Source of the DNA: a virus
Strand: one strand, 5' to 3'
IMG/VR virus record: IMGVR_UViG_3300033145_001096
Coordinates: 1 to 64,000 of that record
DNA: 64,000 nt
A program made the translations under genes and the position numbers. Below are positions 42,446 to 50,676 of this stretch, in pieces; within the stretch, counting starts at the first letter, position 1; every line of letters begins with the position of its first letter. The notes beneath the pieces were generated by a model that worked only from the letters and a program-made list of their open reading frames with translations, had not been told where the DNA came from and ran no database searches.

Positions 42446-42722
42446 TAAAATAAGTTTTAAATCTCTTTTTTCAATTTGCCCCACCCTATATGGATACAGG
42501 CGAAGCCTAAACATAAATTAATGCAATTAAGAGGTTTATCCTCTTTTCTATATACGTTATTGTTCTTTAATAACGTATATAATAATATAATATTACGAAC
42601 GTTTACGTTCGTAATAATAAAGTAAAGTATACTCTTTATTTATATATATAAAGATACTTAATAACTTTATTATGTCTTTAATAAAATTACTAAATAATGT
42701 TAATATATACTCTTTATATATT
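42446..42722. other. Intergenic region with several perfect palindromes
   Basis: No gene seen. Contains AGGCGAAGCCT (42499-42509), AAGAGG-TTTAT-CCTCTT (42529-42545), a 13 bp stem TATATACGTTATT/AATAACGTATATA (42551-42583) and ATTACGAACG-TTTA-CGTTCGTAAT (42592-42615). Probable bidirectional terminator or protein-binding region between two leftward operons. Confidence 0.55.
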
Positions 42723-43208
42723 TTATAAGTATAAATCAAAATATTTATCTTTCATTTCCCTTTTAACATATTTTTCCAATTGTAGCTTATCAATATCTGG
42801 TTCTCCCATGAATCCAAAACCCATTAACATTCTTCCATAATCTTCTTTTGGAATTTTAACAACTCCTTCTAATTTCATTTTAGTAGCATTTAAAAACCAA
42901 TGTTCTTTATTACAAATTCCATCGTCAAGCAGTTGAAAGTCATTACAATTTTTTCTAATTTTTTTATCTTTTAAAAGTTTCTTTCTTGTTTCTATAGGAT
43001 TTATAGGAGCTTCTGAAGTAGAGTAAACATATAAATCTTTACATCTTTTAATTAAAATTATAGACCTTAAAGAATGTCTCCAATTATCAGTTACACAAAT
43101 CCTTGCATTACGTTTATCTTCTCCTTTTCTTAAATAATAAGGTATATTAGGATTAAATTCATTTTCTTCATTAAGATATTGAGTAGTTACATGATACCAA
43201 GTTTTCAT
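42723..43208 (-). CDS. Conserved hypothetical protein
   Basis: 161 aa beginning MKTWYHVTTQYLNEE, with ICVTDNWRHSLRSIILI and YVYSTSEAPINPIETR. The opening resembles a family of ADP-ribosyltransferase-like or RES-like small proteins, but no catalytic set is clear. Last gene of its operon. Confidence 0.45.
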   Translation of the reverse strand: MKTWYHVTTQYLNEENEFNPNIPYYLRKGEDKRNARICVTDNWRHSLRSIILIKRCKDLYVYSTSEAPINPIETRKKLLKDKKIRKNCNDFQLLDDGICNKEHWFLNATKMKLEGVVKIPKEDYGRMLMGFGFMGEPDIDKLQLEKYVKREMKDKYFDLYL

Positions 43209-43603
43209 ATCAACATCTCCTTTTTAAATTGTTTTGGCAGAAGTATTTCTTTTTTATAATCTTCTATTATTTTATGACAATCTTTACAAAGAGTTTTACC
43301 ATTATTTGTTTCCCAAAAAGGCTGATACTCTTCTGCTAATTTTAACAGAGTTCCTTTATCTTTTATATATGAAAATTGAGCATACACTGCTAAAAATTCT
43401 CTGAATATTTGAGCAAAGGGTTTTTTATGATGGACTTCTAAACAATTTTTCTTACCACAAGATTTACAAATAAAACCATCCTTTTCTTTTACAAGGTATT
43501 TCCATTTTGGAGATTTTTTTGTTCCACTTCTAATGATTCTGGATAAAATGTGACAATGAGTTTTCTTTTTTAGTTGAAATGGTTTATAAGTTAAATATAA
43601 CAT
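43205..43603 (-). CDS. HNH endonuclease
   Basis: 132 aa. CKSCGKKNCLEVHHKKPFAQI and GKTLCKDCHKIIEDYKKE give the HNH fold. The C-terminal half is close to that of the HNH at 59697-60584 (EVHHHKKPFAKI, GQTLCKDCHEL), but this copy lacks the repeated zinc modules. Confidence 0.82.
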   Translation of the reverse strand: MLYLTYKPFQLKKKTHCHILSRIIRSGTKKSPKWKYLVKEKDGFICKSCGKKNCLEVHHKKPFAQIFREFLAVYAQFSYIKDKGTLLKLAEEYQPFWETNNGKTLCKDCHKIIEDYKKEILLPKQFKKEMLI

Positions 43604-43788
43604 TATTTTTTCCTATGTTCTTTATTATCTCTGTCAAACATTTTCATCTTATCTTCCTCGTTAAACTTCTCCAAAAATTCTGTCATATCTAATCGAGAAA
43701 TGTTTCTATAATAATTGCTAAATCCTTTTAACCAACAATCGTCTCTTAATTGCACAAATTTATTATATTCTTTTTCTGTATAACTCAT
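43603..43788 (-). CDS. Small hypothetical protein
   Basis: 61 aa starting MSYTEKEYNKFVQLRDDCW. Charged. Coupled by direct stop/start contacts. Confidence 0.5.
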   Translation of the reverse strand: MSYTEKEYNKFVQLRDDCWLKGFSNYYRNISRLDMTEFLEKFNEEDKMKMFDRDNKEHRKK

Positions 43789-43904
43789 TTTTTATCTCTC
43801 TTTTTAAAATAGGTAACTACCTTATAAACTAATGCCCAAAATACACAATACATTAAACAGATTAAACTTATCGCTATAACAGGTTTATATTCTACTATAT
43901 TCAT
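43785..43904 (-). CDS. 39 aa membrane peptide
   Basis: Transmembrane segment over residues 8-27 and basic tail (YFKKRDKK). ATGA overlap. Confidence 0.45.
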   Translation of the reverse strand: MNIVEYKPVIAISLICLMYCVFWALVYKVVTYFKKRDKK

Positions 43905-44074
43905 TATTTACCTCCTATTTTATTTACTATTAGTTCTGCTAATTCTCTAATCGATAAGTCATCCCAAAAAGAACTTATACAATCTGCAAATCCTTCTCCA
44001 GTTTTTTTATGAGTTTTTAATATTGCAAATACTTCTTCAACTGCATTTAAAATTTTTTCATTTTGTTTAGGCAT
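43904..44074 (-). CDS. Small helical protein
   Basis: 56 aa: MPKQNEKILNAVEEVFAIL. TTAT-type overlap with neighbours. Not recognised. Confidence 0.45.
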   Translation of the reverse strand: MPKQNEKILNAVEEVFAILKTHKKTGEGFADCISSFWDDLSIRELAELIVNKIGGK

Positions 44075-44253
44075 TATCTTGTTCCTTTCTTTTTTTCTAT
44101 ATACTCAAATGTATCAAATTCTTTTAACGCTATTCCAAAAACTTTTTTACCTTTCTTAAATATAAAATGAGTATATCCTGTTTGTTTACTTGTTCCTATT
44201 TCATATAACTTAGCACCAATATAATCTTTCCTCATTAATTTAATATTTTTCAT
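44074..44253 (-). CDS. Small hypothetical protein
   Basis: 59 aa, beta-rich and basic (YTHFIFKKGKKVFGIALKEF). Overlaps both neighbours. Confidence 0.45.
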   Translation of the reverse strand: MKNIKLMRKDYIGAKLYEIGTSKQTGYTHFIFKKGKKVFGIALKEFDTFEYIEKKKGTR

Positions 44254-44519
44254 TTATTCTCCATTTTTTTAAGAACTTGTTTTATTTTTAGTGATAATGG
44301 TAAGCTAATCATATTCCCTTGAATATAATCTCGTGTATCTTCTAACATTTTAATTAACTCATCAAAATTATTAACACATTTTATTATGCGTTTACCGTTG
44401 GCTTGTAATTCTTTTGCCTTCGAAGCCCCTGTTGCCATTTCACAGATTAAAGGATGAAACCCTTTGCCATAAATTTTATTATTTTTTAATATCCAATCCC
44501 ATTTAGTATGCTTACTCAT
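44250..44519 (-). CDS. Hypothetical protein
   Basis: 89 aa; KWDWILKNNKIYGKGFHPLI then helical. ATGA overlap with the zinc protein gene. Confidence 0.5.
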   Translation of the reverse strand: MSKHTKWDWILKNNKIYGKGFHPLICEMATGASKAKELQANGKRIIKCVNNFDELIKMLEDTRDYIQGNMISLPLSLKIKQVLKKMENK

Positions 44520-44935
44520 ACATCCTCCTCTTTTTTCTTTTTTCTAATCTTCTTTTTAGTAGGAGTTTTCTTTTTCTTAGTATTCCCCCGCTTAGTTTTC
44601 TTATTCATTAAGTAAAAATCTATCAATAAATTATTCCAATCGTCATCTGTCATTTTACCAAATTCTTTTTGCATTTTATCAATTATTTTTTTATGTTCTT
44701 CCTTTAATCTTCTAATTGCTACCCATTTTTTCTCGTTTTCCCAATCCTTTAAACCTTTTTCGCAATCAGGACAATCAGAATAATTCTTTCCAAAAGGTTT
44801 ATTGTTATCTGTAAATAATTCGGATATATAATTACAATGATTACATTTGAAAAAATAAGTATTATCATTTAAATAAGGCATATTTCTTTGTTCTACCATA
44901 CAATGACCGCATTTAGGACATTTCATATGATTCAT
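44516..44935 (-). CDS. Zinc-ribbon protein with basic tail
   Basis: 139 aa. CPKCGHCM, CNHCNY and CPDCEKG, then a coiled coil and a run of Lys (KKKKTPTKKKIRKKKKEE). Probably binds DNA or RNA. Directly follows the recombinase gene. Confidence 0.55.
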   Translation of the reverse strand: MNHMKCPKCGHCMVEQRNMPYLNDNTYFFKCNHCNYISELFTDNNKPFGKNYSDCPDCEKGLKDWENEKKWVAIRRLKEEHKKIIDKMQKEFGKMTDDDWNNLLIDFYLMNKKTKRGNTKKKKTPTKKKIRKKKKEEDV

Positions 44936-46719
44936 TTTTTTGGTCTCCGTTTGATTTTCATTATTTTTCTAAATTCTTCTTCTCTGTCAGTGTCAGACAT
45001 TTCCTCATATATTAATGTTGCACTTCTTGATTTATGACCAAGTAAAGACTGTAAATTTTTCCCTTTGCCTCCTTTTTTCAAATAAGCAATCGAAAAACTA
45101 TTTCCAGTTATAAATGCTTTGCCGTTTCTTTTGGCAATCCAAGTTCCAGTTTTAGTTGTGGGACACCAAATAACACCTTTATATTTTATTTTGGATATAT
45201 TACGCTTATACAAACAACAGTAATCTCGATTGGATATATATGTTCTAAATTTTCCTCCGTTAATTTTTATTGTAGCTCTATATCCAATACACAAACACAA
45301 TGCTTGAAAAAAATTAAGTTTTTTAATATCTTGGTCGCAAAATTCCTTTTTACTTCCGTCTCCTAACATCATAGAGTTGTAAACTTCTTTTAATTCAGTT
45401 TGTTTTAATTTTAAAATCTTATATTTTGGTGAATTGTTTTCATTTATCCAATCATATATCCATTTAGTATCTTTTTTTAGTATTCTAAAAATTACCATTT
45501 GGTAGAGGTTTCCATTGAAAATATTTATTTTTTGTTTTTGAATATGCTTTGTAAATTTTAATCCAGATTTGATTAAAGTTTTTTCAATGATTTTACATTT
45601 GCTTTTATTGGCTGACAAAGATTGTGAGATAGTTACATCTTTCTGTTGTGAAATGTGTCCGTCTGTCATTATCCAACCCAATAAACTTGCTTTTTGTTTA
45701 CCTATTGACAAATGCCCTTTTGTTTTTCCACTTAATAAATGCCAGCTTCTTCTATTTGGAGAGAAAGTTAACCATTTTTCAAATTTCATAGACTTCCACC
45801 CTACAAAATTATCATACGTTTTATTTCTTATCATTTTACCTTTATCTACATTTATTATAATATTATGATTAGAAGTTAGAATATAATCCAAACTATTATT
45901 TTTTATATGATTAAGATTTCCGTTATAAGTATATACGTTAATTCTCTGAATATTATCTATTTCAATTTTTTTGGTATTTAAATTATAAGAAAATACCTTT
46001 TCTTCAATTTCTAATTCATTATATTTTTTCCATCCATTCTCTGTTAATATTTCTGTATCTTCACTTACACAATGCCTAAAGGTATGGGGGTGTATATGTT
46101 TATTTAAATTTTCACTTAATATTTTACAATAGTATCTTACTGTTCCATCAGTGAAACCAAATACATCTTCGCCCGCAGTGTTATCAAAATATAATTGTAT
46201 TAAATCTGCCATTTGGTTTGGATAAAATACTACAATAGGATTTTTAGCTTTTCTTTTTTGAATGTTTATTCTTTTATTTTTTAAGTCAAAATCTTGCTTC
46301 TTTAAATTAGCTATTTCCCCTACTCTTAAACCAGTATAAAACATTAAATAAAATAAACATCTAACTTTTATATCATCTTTAAATAGCATATCAACAGAAG
46401 GTATAATTTCAGAAAGAAAAAAGTCTTCGCTAAAATAATTAGGAATTTTTCGTTCCGCTTGTTTGAATTTGGGAATTTTTATATCCAACTCAAATATTCT
46501 TACCCATTTTATAAGAGCCTTTTTATATTGATTAATAGTGTTTAATGGATTTTCTAAATTAATAAAGAATTGATTAACATCTTCTTGAGATAAATTATTA
46601 AAATCCATTTTATCTGTTAAGAGATTGATACAAGATATATAAGACTTTATTGTTTTCTTAGCAAGCCCGTCTAATATCATTTGCTCTTTAAATTTATTTA
46701 ATAATTCTTTGATATTCAT
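44932..46719 (-). CDS. Tyrosine recombinase precursor interrupted by an intein
   Basis: 595 aa precursor; the mature recombinase would be about 271 aa. SAM-like N-terminal domain (1-90), catalytic Arg132 in YTGLRVGEIANL, His212-x-x-Arg215 in HPHTFRH, then the intein, then SFSIAYLKKGG, His562 in LLGHKS and Tyr571 in LIYEEM. Splicing would restore HTFRHSFSIAYL. Works as integrase or Xer-like resolvase. Expressed with a nuclease gene from the operator-bearing promoter at 47.47 kb. Confidence 0.93.
   Translation of the reverse strand: MNIKELLNKFKEQMILDGLAKKTIKSYISCINLLTDKMDFNNLSQEDVNQFFINLENPLNTINQYKKALIKWVRIFELDIKIPKFKQAERKIPNYFSEDFFLSEIIPSVDMLFKDDIKVRCLFYLMFYTGLRVGEIANLKKQDFDLKNKRINIQKRKAKNPIVVFYPNQMADLIQLYFDNTAGEDVFGFTDGTVRYYCKILSENLNKHIHPHTFRHCVSEDTEILTENGWKKYNELEIEEKVFSYNLNTKKIEIDNIQRINVYTYNGNLNHIKNNSLDYILTSNHNIIINVDKGKMIRNKTYDNFVGWKSMKFEKWLTFSPNRRSWHLLSGKTKGHLSIGKQKASLLGWIMTDGHISQQKDVTISQSLSANKSKCKIIEKTLIKSGLKFTKHIQKQKINIFNGNLYQMVIFRILKKDTKWIYDWINENNSPKYKILKLKQTELKEVYNSMMLGDGSKKEFCDQDIKKLNFFQALCLCIGYRATIKINGGKFRTYISNRDYCCLYKRNISKIKYKGVIWCPTTKTGTWIAKRNGKAFITGNSFSIAYLKKGGKGKNLQSLLGHKSRSATLIYEEMSDTDREEEFRKIMKIKRRPKK
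45100..46071 (-). mobile_element. Intein with DOD (LAGLIDADG) homing endonuclease
   Basis: 324 aa, residues 217-540 of the precursor. Block A starts CVSEDTEILTENGW, block B has LTSNHN (TxxH), the endonuclease has LLGWIMTDGH and YNSMMLGDGS, and the end is RNGKAFITGN followed by Ser541 as the +1 residue. The penultimate residue is Gly instead of the usual His. Insertion is inside the HxxRH box, four bases from the catalytic Arg codon. Confidence 0.92.
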
Positions 46720-47167
46720 CTTTTATCTCCTTACAATAATGCCTTAGATTATTTCCTATTTGATTTTCTGTCCTATTTCTTTCAAAAGAGTTAGATACAA
46801 TTTTCCCTGCATACTTCATAACTTCTGTTATATCTCCTTGATAGAACCAATTTTCGCTATTCTTAACAATTTTACTCGCTTTCTTTTCTCTTGTTAATTG
46901 CTCATAAGCCAAATAAAATACTCCACATCTTGCCCAATCTTCTGCTTCTATTTTATTTTGTTCGTGTTTAATTTTCGCTAATTGTAAGATAGTTTTTTTT
47001 TGTTTCTTAGTCAATTCAATTTTAAATTTCCCATAATAATAATCACATAATTGAGATACACTGGAGTCTAAAATACAATCTTTTTTGAGAATTAATTTTA
47101 TCTTTTTAATAGACTGTTGGTCTTTTTTGCTATATGATTCAAATGTAAGTGGTATCTTTTTTTTCAT
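46694..47167 (-). CDS. Hypothetical basic protein upstream of the recombinase
   Basis: 157 aa from ATG 47167 (TAATG overlap with the nuclease stop). Helical, basic, with LTKKQKKTILQLAKIKHEQ. It might be a recombinase accessory or DNA-binding protein because of its place in the operon; no motif proves this. Confidence 0.5.
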   Translation of the reverse strand: MKKKIPLTFESYSKKDQQSIKKIKLILKKDCILDSSVSQLCDYYYGKFKIELTKKQKKTILQLAKIKHEQNKIEAEDWARCGVFYLAYEQLTREKKASKIVKNSENWFYQGDITEVMKYAGKIVSNSFERNRTENQIGNNLRHYCKEIKDEYQRIIK

Positions 47168-47436
47168 TAGATTAGAACTCCTATTTCTGTTAATTTTTCT
47201 TGATTGAAAATATAAAGAGTTATATAATTGTATATTTTGAGAAATTTTTTCATTTTTCTTTTTGCCTTTATTCTCCAATAACCTTTAATTTCTATATAAG
47301 TATTAAATTCTGGTAAATAAAAATCAGGAGTATAGGTAGTATTTCCTAAATCAAGAAAGTGGTTTGGAGTAAAGACCCAACCCCTCTTTTTGCCATAAAT
47401 TCTGCTAACTATCTTATTTCCAATGCTTTGCGACAT
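47167..47436 (-). CDS. PD-(D/E)XK-type nuclease
   Basis: 89 aa. TPDFYLPEFNTYIEIKGYW contains the D...ExK active site, followed by the typical LYIFNQEKLTEIGVL end of small phage PD-(D/E)XK proteins. First gene after the 47.47 kb promoter. Confidence 0.72.
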   Translation of the reverse strand: MSQSIGNKIVSRIYGKKRGWVFTPNHFLDLGNTTYTPDFYLPEFNTYIEIKGYWRIKAKRKMKKFLKIYNYITLYIFNQEKLTEIGVLI

Positions 47437-47452
47437 ATTATCAACCTCTCCT

Positions 47453-47492
47453 TTGTCACAAAAAGTATATATTTATTGTGACAAGATGTCAA
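47453..47492 (-). promoter_or_regulatory. Promoter with inverted-repeat operator
   Basis: Minus strand: -35 TTGACA (47487-47492), 17 bp spacer, -10 TATACT (47464-47469). TTGTCACAA (47453-47461) and TTGTGACAA (47476-47484) are exact inverted repeats, one over the spacer and one just after the -10. This is a repressor-type layout unique to this promoter in the window. Confidence 0.8.
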
Positions 47493-47531
47493 GACATTTC
47501 TTTGCCCCTCTATTATTTGGTGAATTGTAAC

Positions 47532-47706
47532 TCATACTGCAACAAAGTCAAGTCCGAAGTTGCTGTTATTTCTCAAGCACTCTTGGACCGCCTGTTTAGC
47601 TGACTTATACCCAAGAATCTTTCTTGGATAATTATTCATCCACTTTTCGATATCCTTTATCTCACTCCTATCAAAGTGGCCTATATCTTCACCTTTTGGA
47701 ATTAAG
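47532..47706 (-). pseudogene. IS30-family transposase C-terminal remnant
   Basis: Frame ending at 47532 reads IPKGEDIGHFDRSEIKDIEK then WMNNYPRKILGYKSAKQAV, the characteristic end of IS30 transposases. Everything upstream (DDE core) is missing; the fragment abuts a truncated HNH gene. Confidence 0.85.
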
Positions 47707-48024
47707 AGTTCTTAACAGACAGCCACAATCTATACAATTGTTAGGAGTATGCAGCAATATATTGTAAGCTGGGTTATTTTTTCCATTTATAATTCCACCG
47801 TAGCATTTATAACATCTTTTAGAATTACTCGAAATCTTTCCCCCACAGTCGATACATTTATTAGGGTTATCGCTATAAAATCCATATTTGTAATTACTAT
47901 TTTTCTTTCCAGTTAAATGTTTATGACTACAACTTTTACACATACCCTTGCCATATAAAGCAGTTTGCCAATGGATTTTGGTTTTACAAATCAAACAATA
48001 ATATTTGATAAAAGTTTTATTCAT
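47689..48024 (-). pseudogene. HNH-type zinc-module gene truncated by the IS30 remnant
   Basis: 111 aa of repeated CIDCG...C..C modules (CLICKTK, CKSCSH, CIDCGGK, CYKCYGG, CIDCG), like the N-terminus of the HNH at 21384-22130. The HNH core is absent; the frame runs into transposase sequence and stops. ATGA overlap with the RuvB-like gene. Confidence 0.75.
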
Positions 48025-49151
48025 TTATATAACTCCTTTAATAATTTTTTTCCTTTTTCAGAAATCCCTCTTCCTCTTGGAGTTCGTAATATCAGTCCTA
48101 ATTGTATAAGATAAGGTTCATATTGGAACATATAATTTGCTTGACTTGTATCTAAATAAGAGCATAACCCCTGCATACCTACTTTATCATTGCTATTTAA
48201 ATAGTCTAAAATTTTCATATCAGTTTTTGTTAATCCTCGTTCTTTATCTACAATATCATAAACTTCTAACGTCTTATCAATATTTCCTATATAAATTAAA
48301 CTTTCGATTAATCTATTAGCTTTTCTTGGAGTAAGCCTTGAATTTTTGGCTAATAAGGTATAATTTTCTTCTGATACTTGAATGTCGGGAAAAATTTTAT
48401 TTTTATATTGTTTAATAATAGTTTTCATCTCTTCCAAATTATAATTTTCTAACGTAATATGTATTTTCATTCTGTCTATAAAAGGTTTCCATTTTCTTAT
48501 CAATTCTCCTTTTTCAGTGGTAGCTCCTATAAAAGTAAACGGCTTTATAAATTTCTCGTTAATTTTTCCCTCTTGCAAAATAGGATATAAAATTTCTATT
48601 AATTGAGGAGATAAATTATGCACTTCATCTATAAAGAATATTACATTTTTTGACTCTGATTGATTTATCTTTGTTAATATTCCGATTAACTGTTCAGGAT
48701 TAACTAATTCACTTGCTATATGCTCGATAATTTCTGCTTGTAAATATTGTTTAATCAAATAGACCAATGTAGTCTTACCAAACCCCGCAGACCCGTCTAT
48801 AATAAGATGAGGAAACGGAGTATTCATTTTTGAAGTTCCTTTTATAAAGGCTTGTATTATATTTTTTGCGTGTTCTTGTCCTATATATTCTTTCCAATTA
48901 CTGGGAGTAAACTTCGCAATTTTCACACTTTCATCAGGAGTGTAATCAGGAATTTTTGAAGTGTCAAATTTAGGATTGCTTACTTCTACTTTCAAAACAT
49001 CGTCTTTACCCTCTTCTCCCTCTTCCATTTCTTCTATTTCCACTTCCTCGTCGGATAAAGGAGCAGTAACAAATTTAATTGTCTTAAAAAGTATAATTAC
49101 TCCTCCAACAGGAATTACAATAAATATAATTAACCAAACGATTAAAAACAT
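48021..49151 (-). CDS. RuvB-like AAA ATPase with N-terminal membrane anchor
   Basis: 376 aa. Residues 1-22 form a hydrophobic helix (MFLIVWLIIFIVIPVGGVII), then an acidic linker, then a RuvB core: FTPSNWKEYIGQEHAK, Walker A GSAGFGKTT (120-128), Walker B FFIDEVHNL, sensor FIGATTEKG, and a RuvB-type winged helix (DLNS-like to LGLILRTPRGRGISEKG). RuvB normally is cytosolic and drives branch migration. No RuvA is visible. Confidence 0.85.
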   Translation of the reverse strand: MFLIVWLIIFIVIPVGGVIILFKTIKFVTAPLSDEEVEIEEMEEGEEGKDDVLKVEVSNPKFDTSKIPDYTPDESVKIAKFTPSNWKEYIGQEHAKNIIQAFIKGTSKMNTPFPHLIIDGSAGFGKTTLVYLIKQYLQAEIIEHIASELVNPEQLIGILTKINQSESKNVIFFIDEVHNLSPQLIEILYPILQEGKINEKFIKPFTFIGATTEKGELIRKWKPFIDRMKIHITLENYNLEEMKTIIKQYKNKIFPDIQVSEENYTLLAKNSRLTPRKANRLIESLIYIGNIDKTLEVYDIVDKERGLTKTDMKILDYLNSNDKVGMQGLCSYLDTSQANYMFQYEPYLIQLGLILRTPRGRGISEKGKKLLKELYK

Positions 49152-49202
49152 AGTTTATCCTTTTTTATTATATAATAGTTATATTATTTTTTCGTTTATG
49201 GA

Positions 49203-49376
49203 TTAATATTGATAATTTAAATATTCCTTTGGGCTCTGGTTTTCATCTTTATTTATATATAACTTACCAGTTTTCTTTTCAACTGATATTTCATAAAATA
49301 CACCTTTTATTTTAAAATTATAATCCCAATATTTCCCACAGTCGCTTGTTTGGTAAGGTTTCTTTTTCAGTTTCAT
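49203..49376 (-). CDS. Small hypothetical protein
   Basis: 57 aa starting MKLKKKPYQTSDCGKYWDY. Beta-rich. The 80 bp before its start contain only a short hairpin on the opposite strand. Confidence 0.45.
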   Translation of the reverse strand: MKLKKKPYQTSDCGKYWDYNFKIKGVFYEISVEKKTGKLYINKDENQSPKEYLNYQY

Positions 49377-49456
49377 ATTATATCTCCTTTATTTTTATAA
49401 TTTATTAAGATAGTTTAACCTTATCCCCACTGACAAGGTTTTTGTTGTGGCAAATA

Positions 49457-49720
49457 TTATAGACCATAAGGTAAACAGTCTTTACACTGCATATTCACTA
49501 TTCTTATTTTTTCTCCTGTTTGTCTATCATATTCTATTCTGTTTGTGAATTTTTCTAATCTATTTCCGCAGTTCGGGCAAAATTTATCTTCGGGATGAAA
49601 ACTATTACAACCACTGCCCCAGTCTACTTCTTCTCTACAATTTTTATATCTAATGTCATCTTCTTTTTTTCTCGAATACCTAATATCACCTTTGTTGATT
49701 TTTTCTCTCCAAAATAACAT
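49457..49720 (-). CDS. Zinc-ribbon protein
   Basis: 87 aa; CREEV, CNSFHPEDKFCPNCGNRLEKF and CKDCLPYG suggest two zinc sites. First gene after the 49.76 kb promoter. Confidence 0.5.
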   Translation of the reverse strand: MLFWREKINKGDIRYSRKKEDDIRYKNCREEVDWGSGCNSFHPEDKFCPNCGNRLEKFTNRIEYDRQTGEKIRIVNMQCKDCLPYGL

Positions 49721-49756
49721 TTTAATCCTCCTTTTTCTTTTTATCTTCTCAATACA

Positions 49757-49785
49757 AGTATACGCTATTCTCTGTCATTAAACCA
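49757..49785 (-). promoter_or_regulatory. Promoter-like element, AATAG.GTATACTT family
   Basis: Minus strand: -10 TATACT (49757-49762) preceded by GAGAATAGCG. The -35 is poor (TGGTTT). Shares its spacer with the elements at 52.72 and 54.72 kb. Confidence 0.55.
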
Positions 49786-49787
49786 AA

Positions 49788-49949
49788 TTACCCTTTCTTA
49801 ATTACAGTTTCTATACAGTAGTTATTATTTATTTTCCCAGTTCTTAACCATTTTTCTACTGCTGTTTGAGCTAACCAAAAAGATTTATGTTTAGATATTA
49901 GTTTTTTGTCGCACCATACTTTATGAATTATTTTTTTCACGTTAAACAT
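49788..49949 (-). CDS. Small hypothetical protein
   Basis: 53 aa, starting MFNVKKIIHKVWCDKK; basic with a Trp-containing helix. Last gene before the promoter. Confidence 0.5.
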   Translation of the reverse strand: MFNVKKIIHKVWCDKKLISKHKSFWLAQTAVEKWLRTGKINNNYCIETVIKKG

Positions 49950-49950
49950 T

Positions 49951-50485
49951 TCAAATCCTCCTCAAAACTTTAATAGTATCTTCCTCTGATATGTTCATTT
50001 TCCACCCATTTTCAGTTTTTTCTAATGTCGGCTCTACACCTATATAACCTAATTTCTTTTCTAAAGACTTCATTCTCTTTTCAATCTCTTCAATCTTACG
50101 TTGTTCCCACGAAGAACCAATGCCATCAGGTAATTTTCAATCCTACCTCTGGCACTTCGTTATGTTTCACGTCAAATTTCCCATATAATCCAACAGTATA
50201 ATTCTTTTCTCTAATAAAATTTACCTCTCCAACAATATTTACATCTGTTTCTTCAAGTTCATCTATTCTTTTATTATTATCATATATAGTATTATCTATT
50301 TTATTAATCTCTTTTAAATTTATCCCAATATTATCTTTATTCTTTTTAATATGTTTATCTTGTTTCTTATCATAATTAGTAGGTATTTTTACTGGTGGAG
50401 GTTTAGCCCATATATCATTTACTATTAAGCAAGTTAATAATATTGTTAAAATCGTTATGAGTGTATATTGTAAAAGTTTTTTCAT
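49951..50485 (-). CDS. Secreted protein interrupted by a frame change
   Basis: Starts MKKLLQYTLITILTILLTCL, a signal peptide; then a helical region and GLYGKFDVKHNEVPEVGLKIT, where frame 0 stops at 50126. A +1 shift at ACC-TGA continues DGIGSSWEQRKIEEIEKRM and a further 45 codons to 49951, overlapping the next ATG. The joined product looks like a complete envelope protein with a C-terminal coiled coil. May be a true frameshift mutation, programmed recoding or a sequence error. Confidence 0.55.
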
Positions 50486-50676
50486 TCTATATTCTCCTTA
50501 AAGTATTTATTAAAGCATTTTCTACAATTATAAAAGTCAAGTTGATTTTTGTGCATTTTATTTTTACATATAGGGCATATTTTTTTTATAGCTGTATCGA
50601 TATAGCCTTTAATATCATTCGTCATTATTGCTCTTATAAATCCAATTAAATAAAGTTTAAATGTAAATTTTATCAT
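50482..50676 (-). CDS. Small zinc-finger protein
   Basis: 64 aa with a hydrophobic start and CPICKNKM, CRKCFNKYF. Overlaps the secreted protein gene by ATGA. Confidence 0.5.
   Translation of the reverse strand: MIKFTFKLYLIGFIRAIMTNDIKGYIDTAIKKICPICKNKMHKNQLDFYNCRKCFNKYFKENIE

Noticed and set aside
44932-47436. Temperate lifestyle inferred from the recombinase
   Set aside because: No repressor, excisionase or clear attachment site was found in the window, and Xer-like recombinases also serve resolution. Left undecided.
49410-49436. Hairpin AACCTT...AAGGTT with T-run
   Set aside because: The T-run follows the plus strand, whereas all surrounding genes are leftward. The stem is short.
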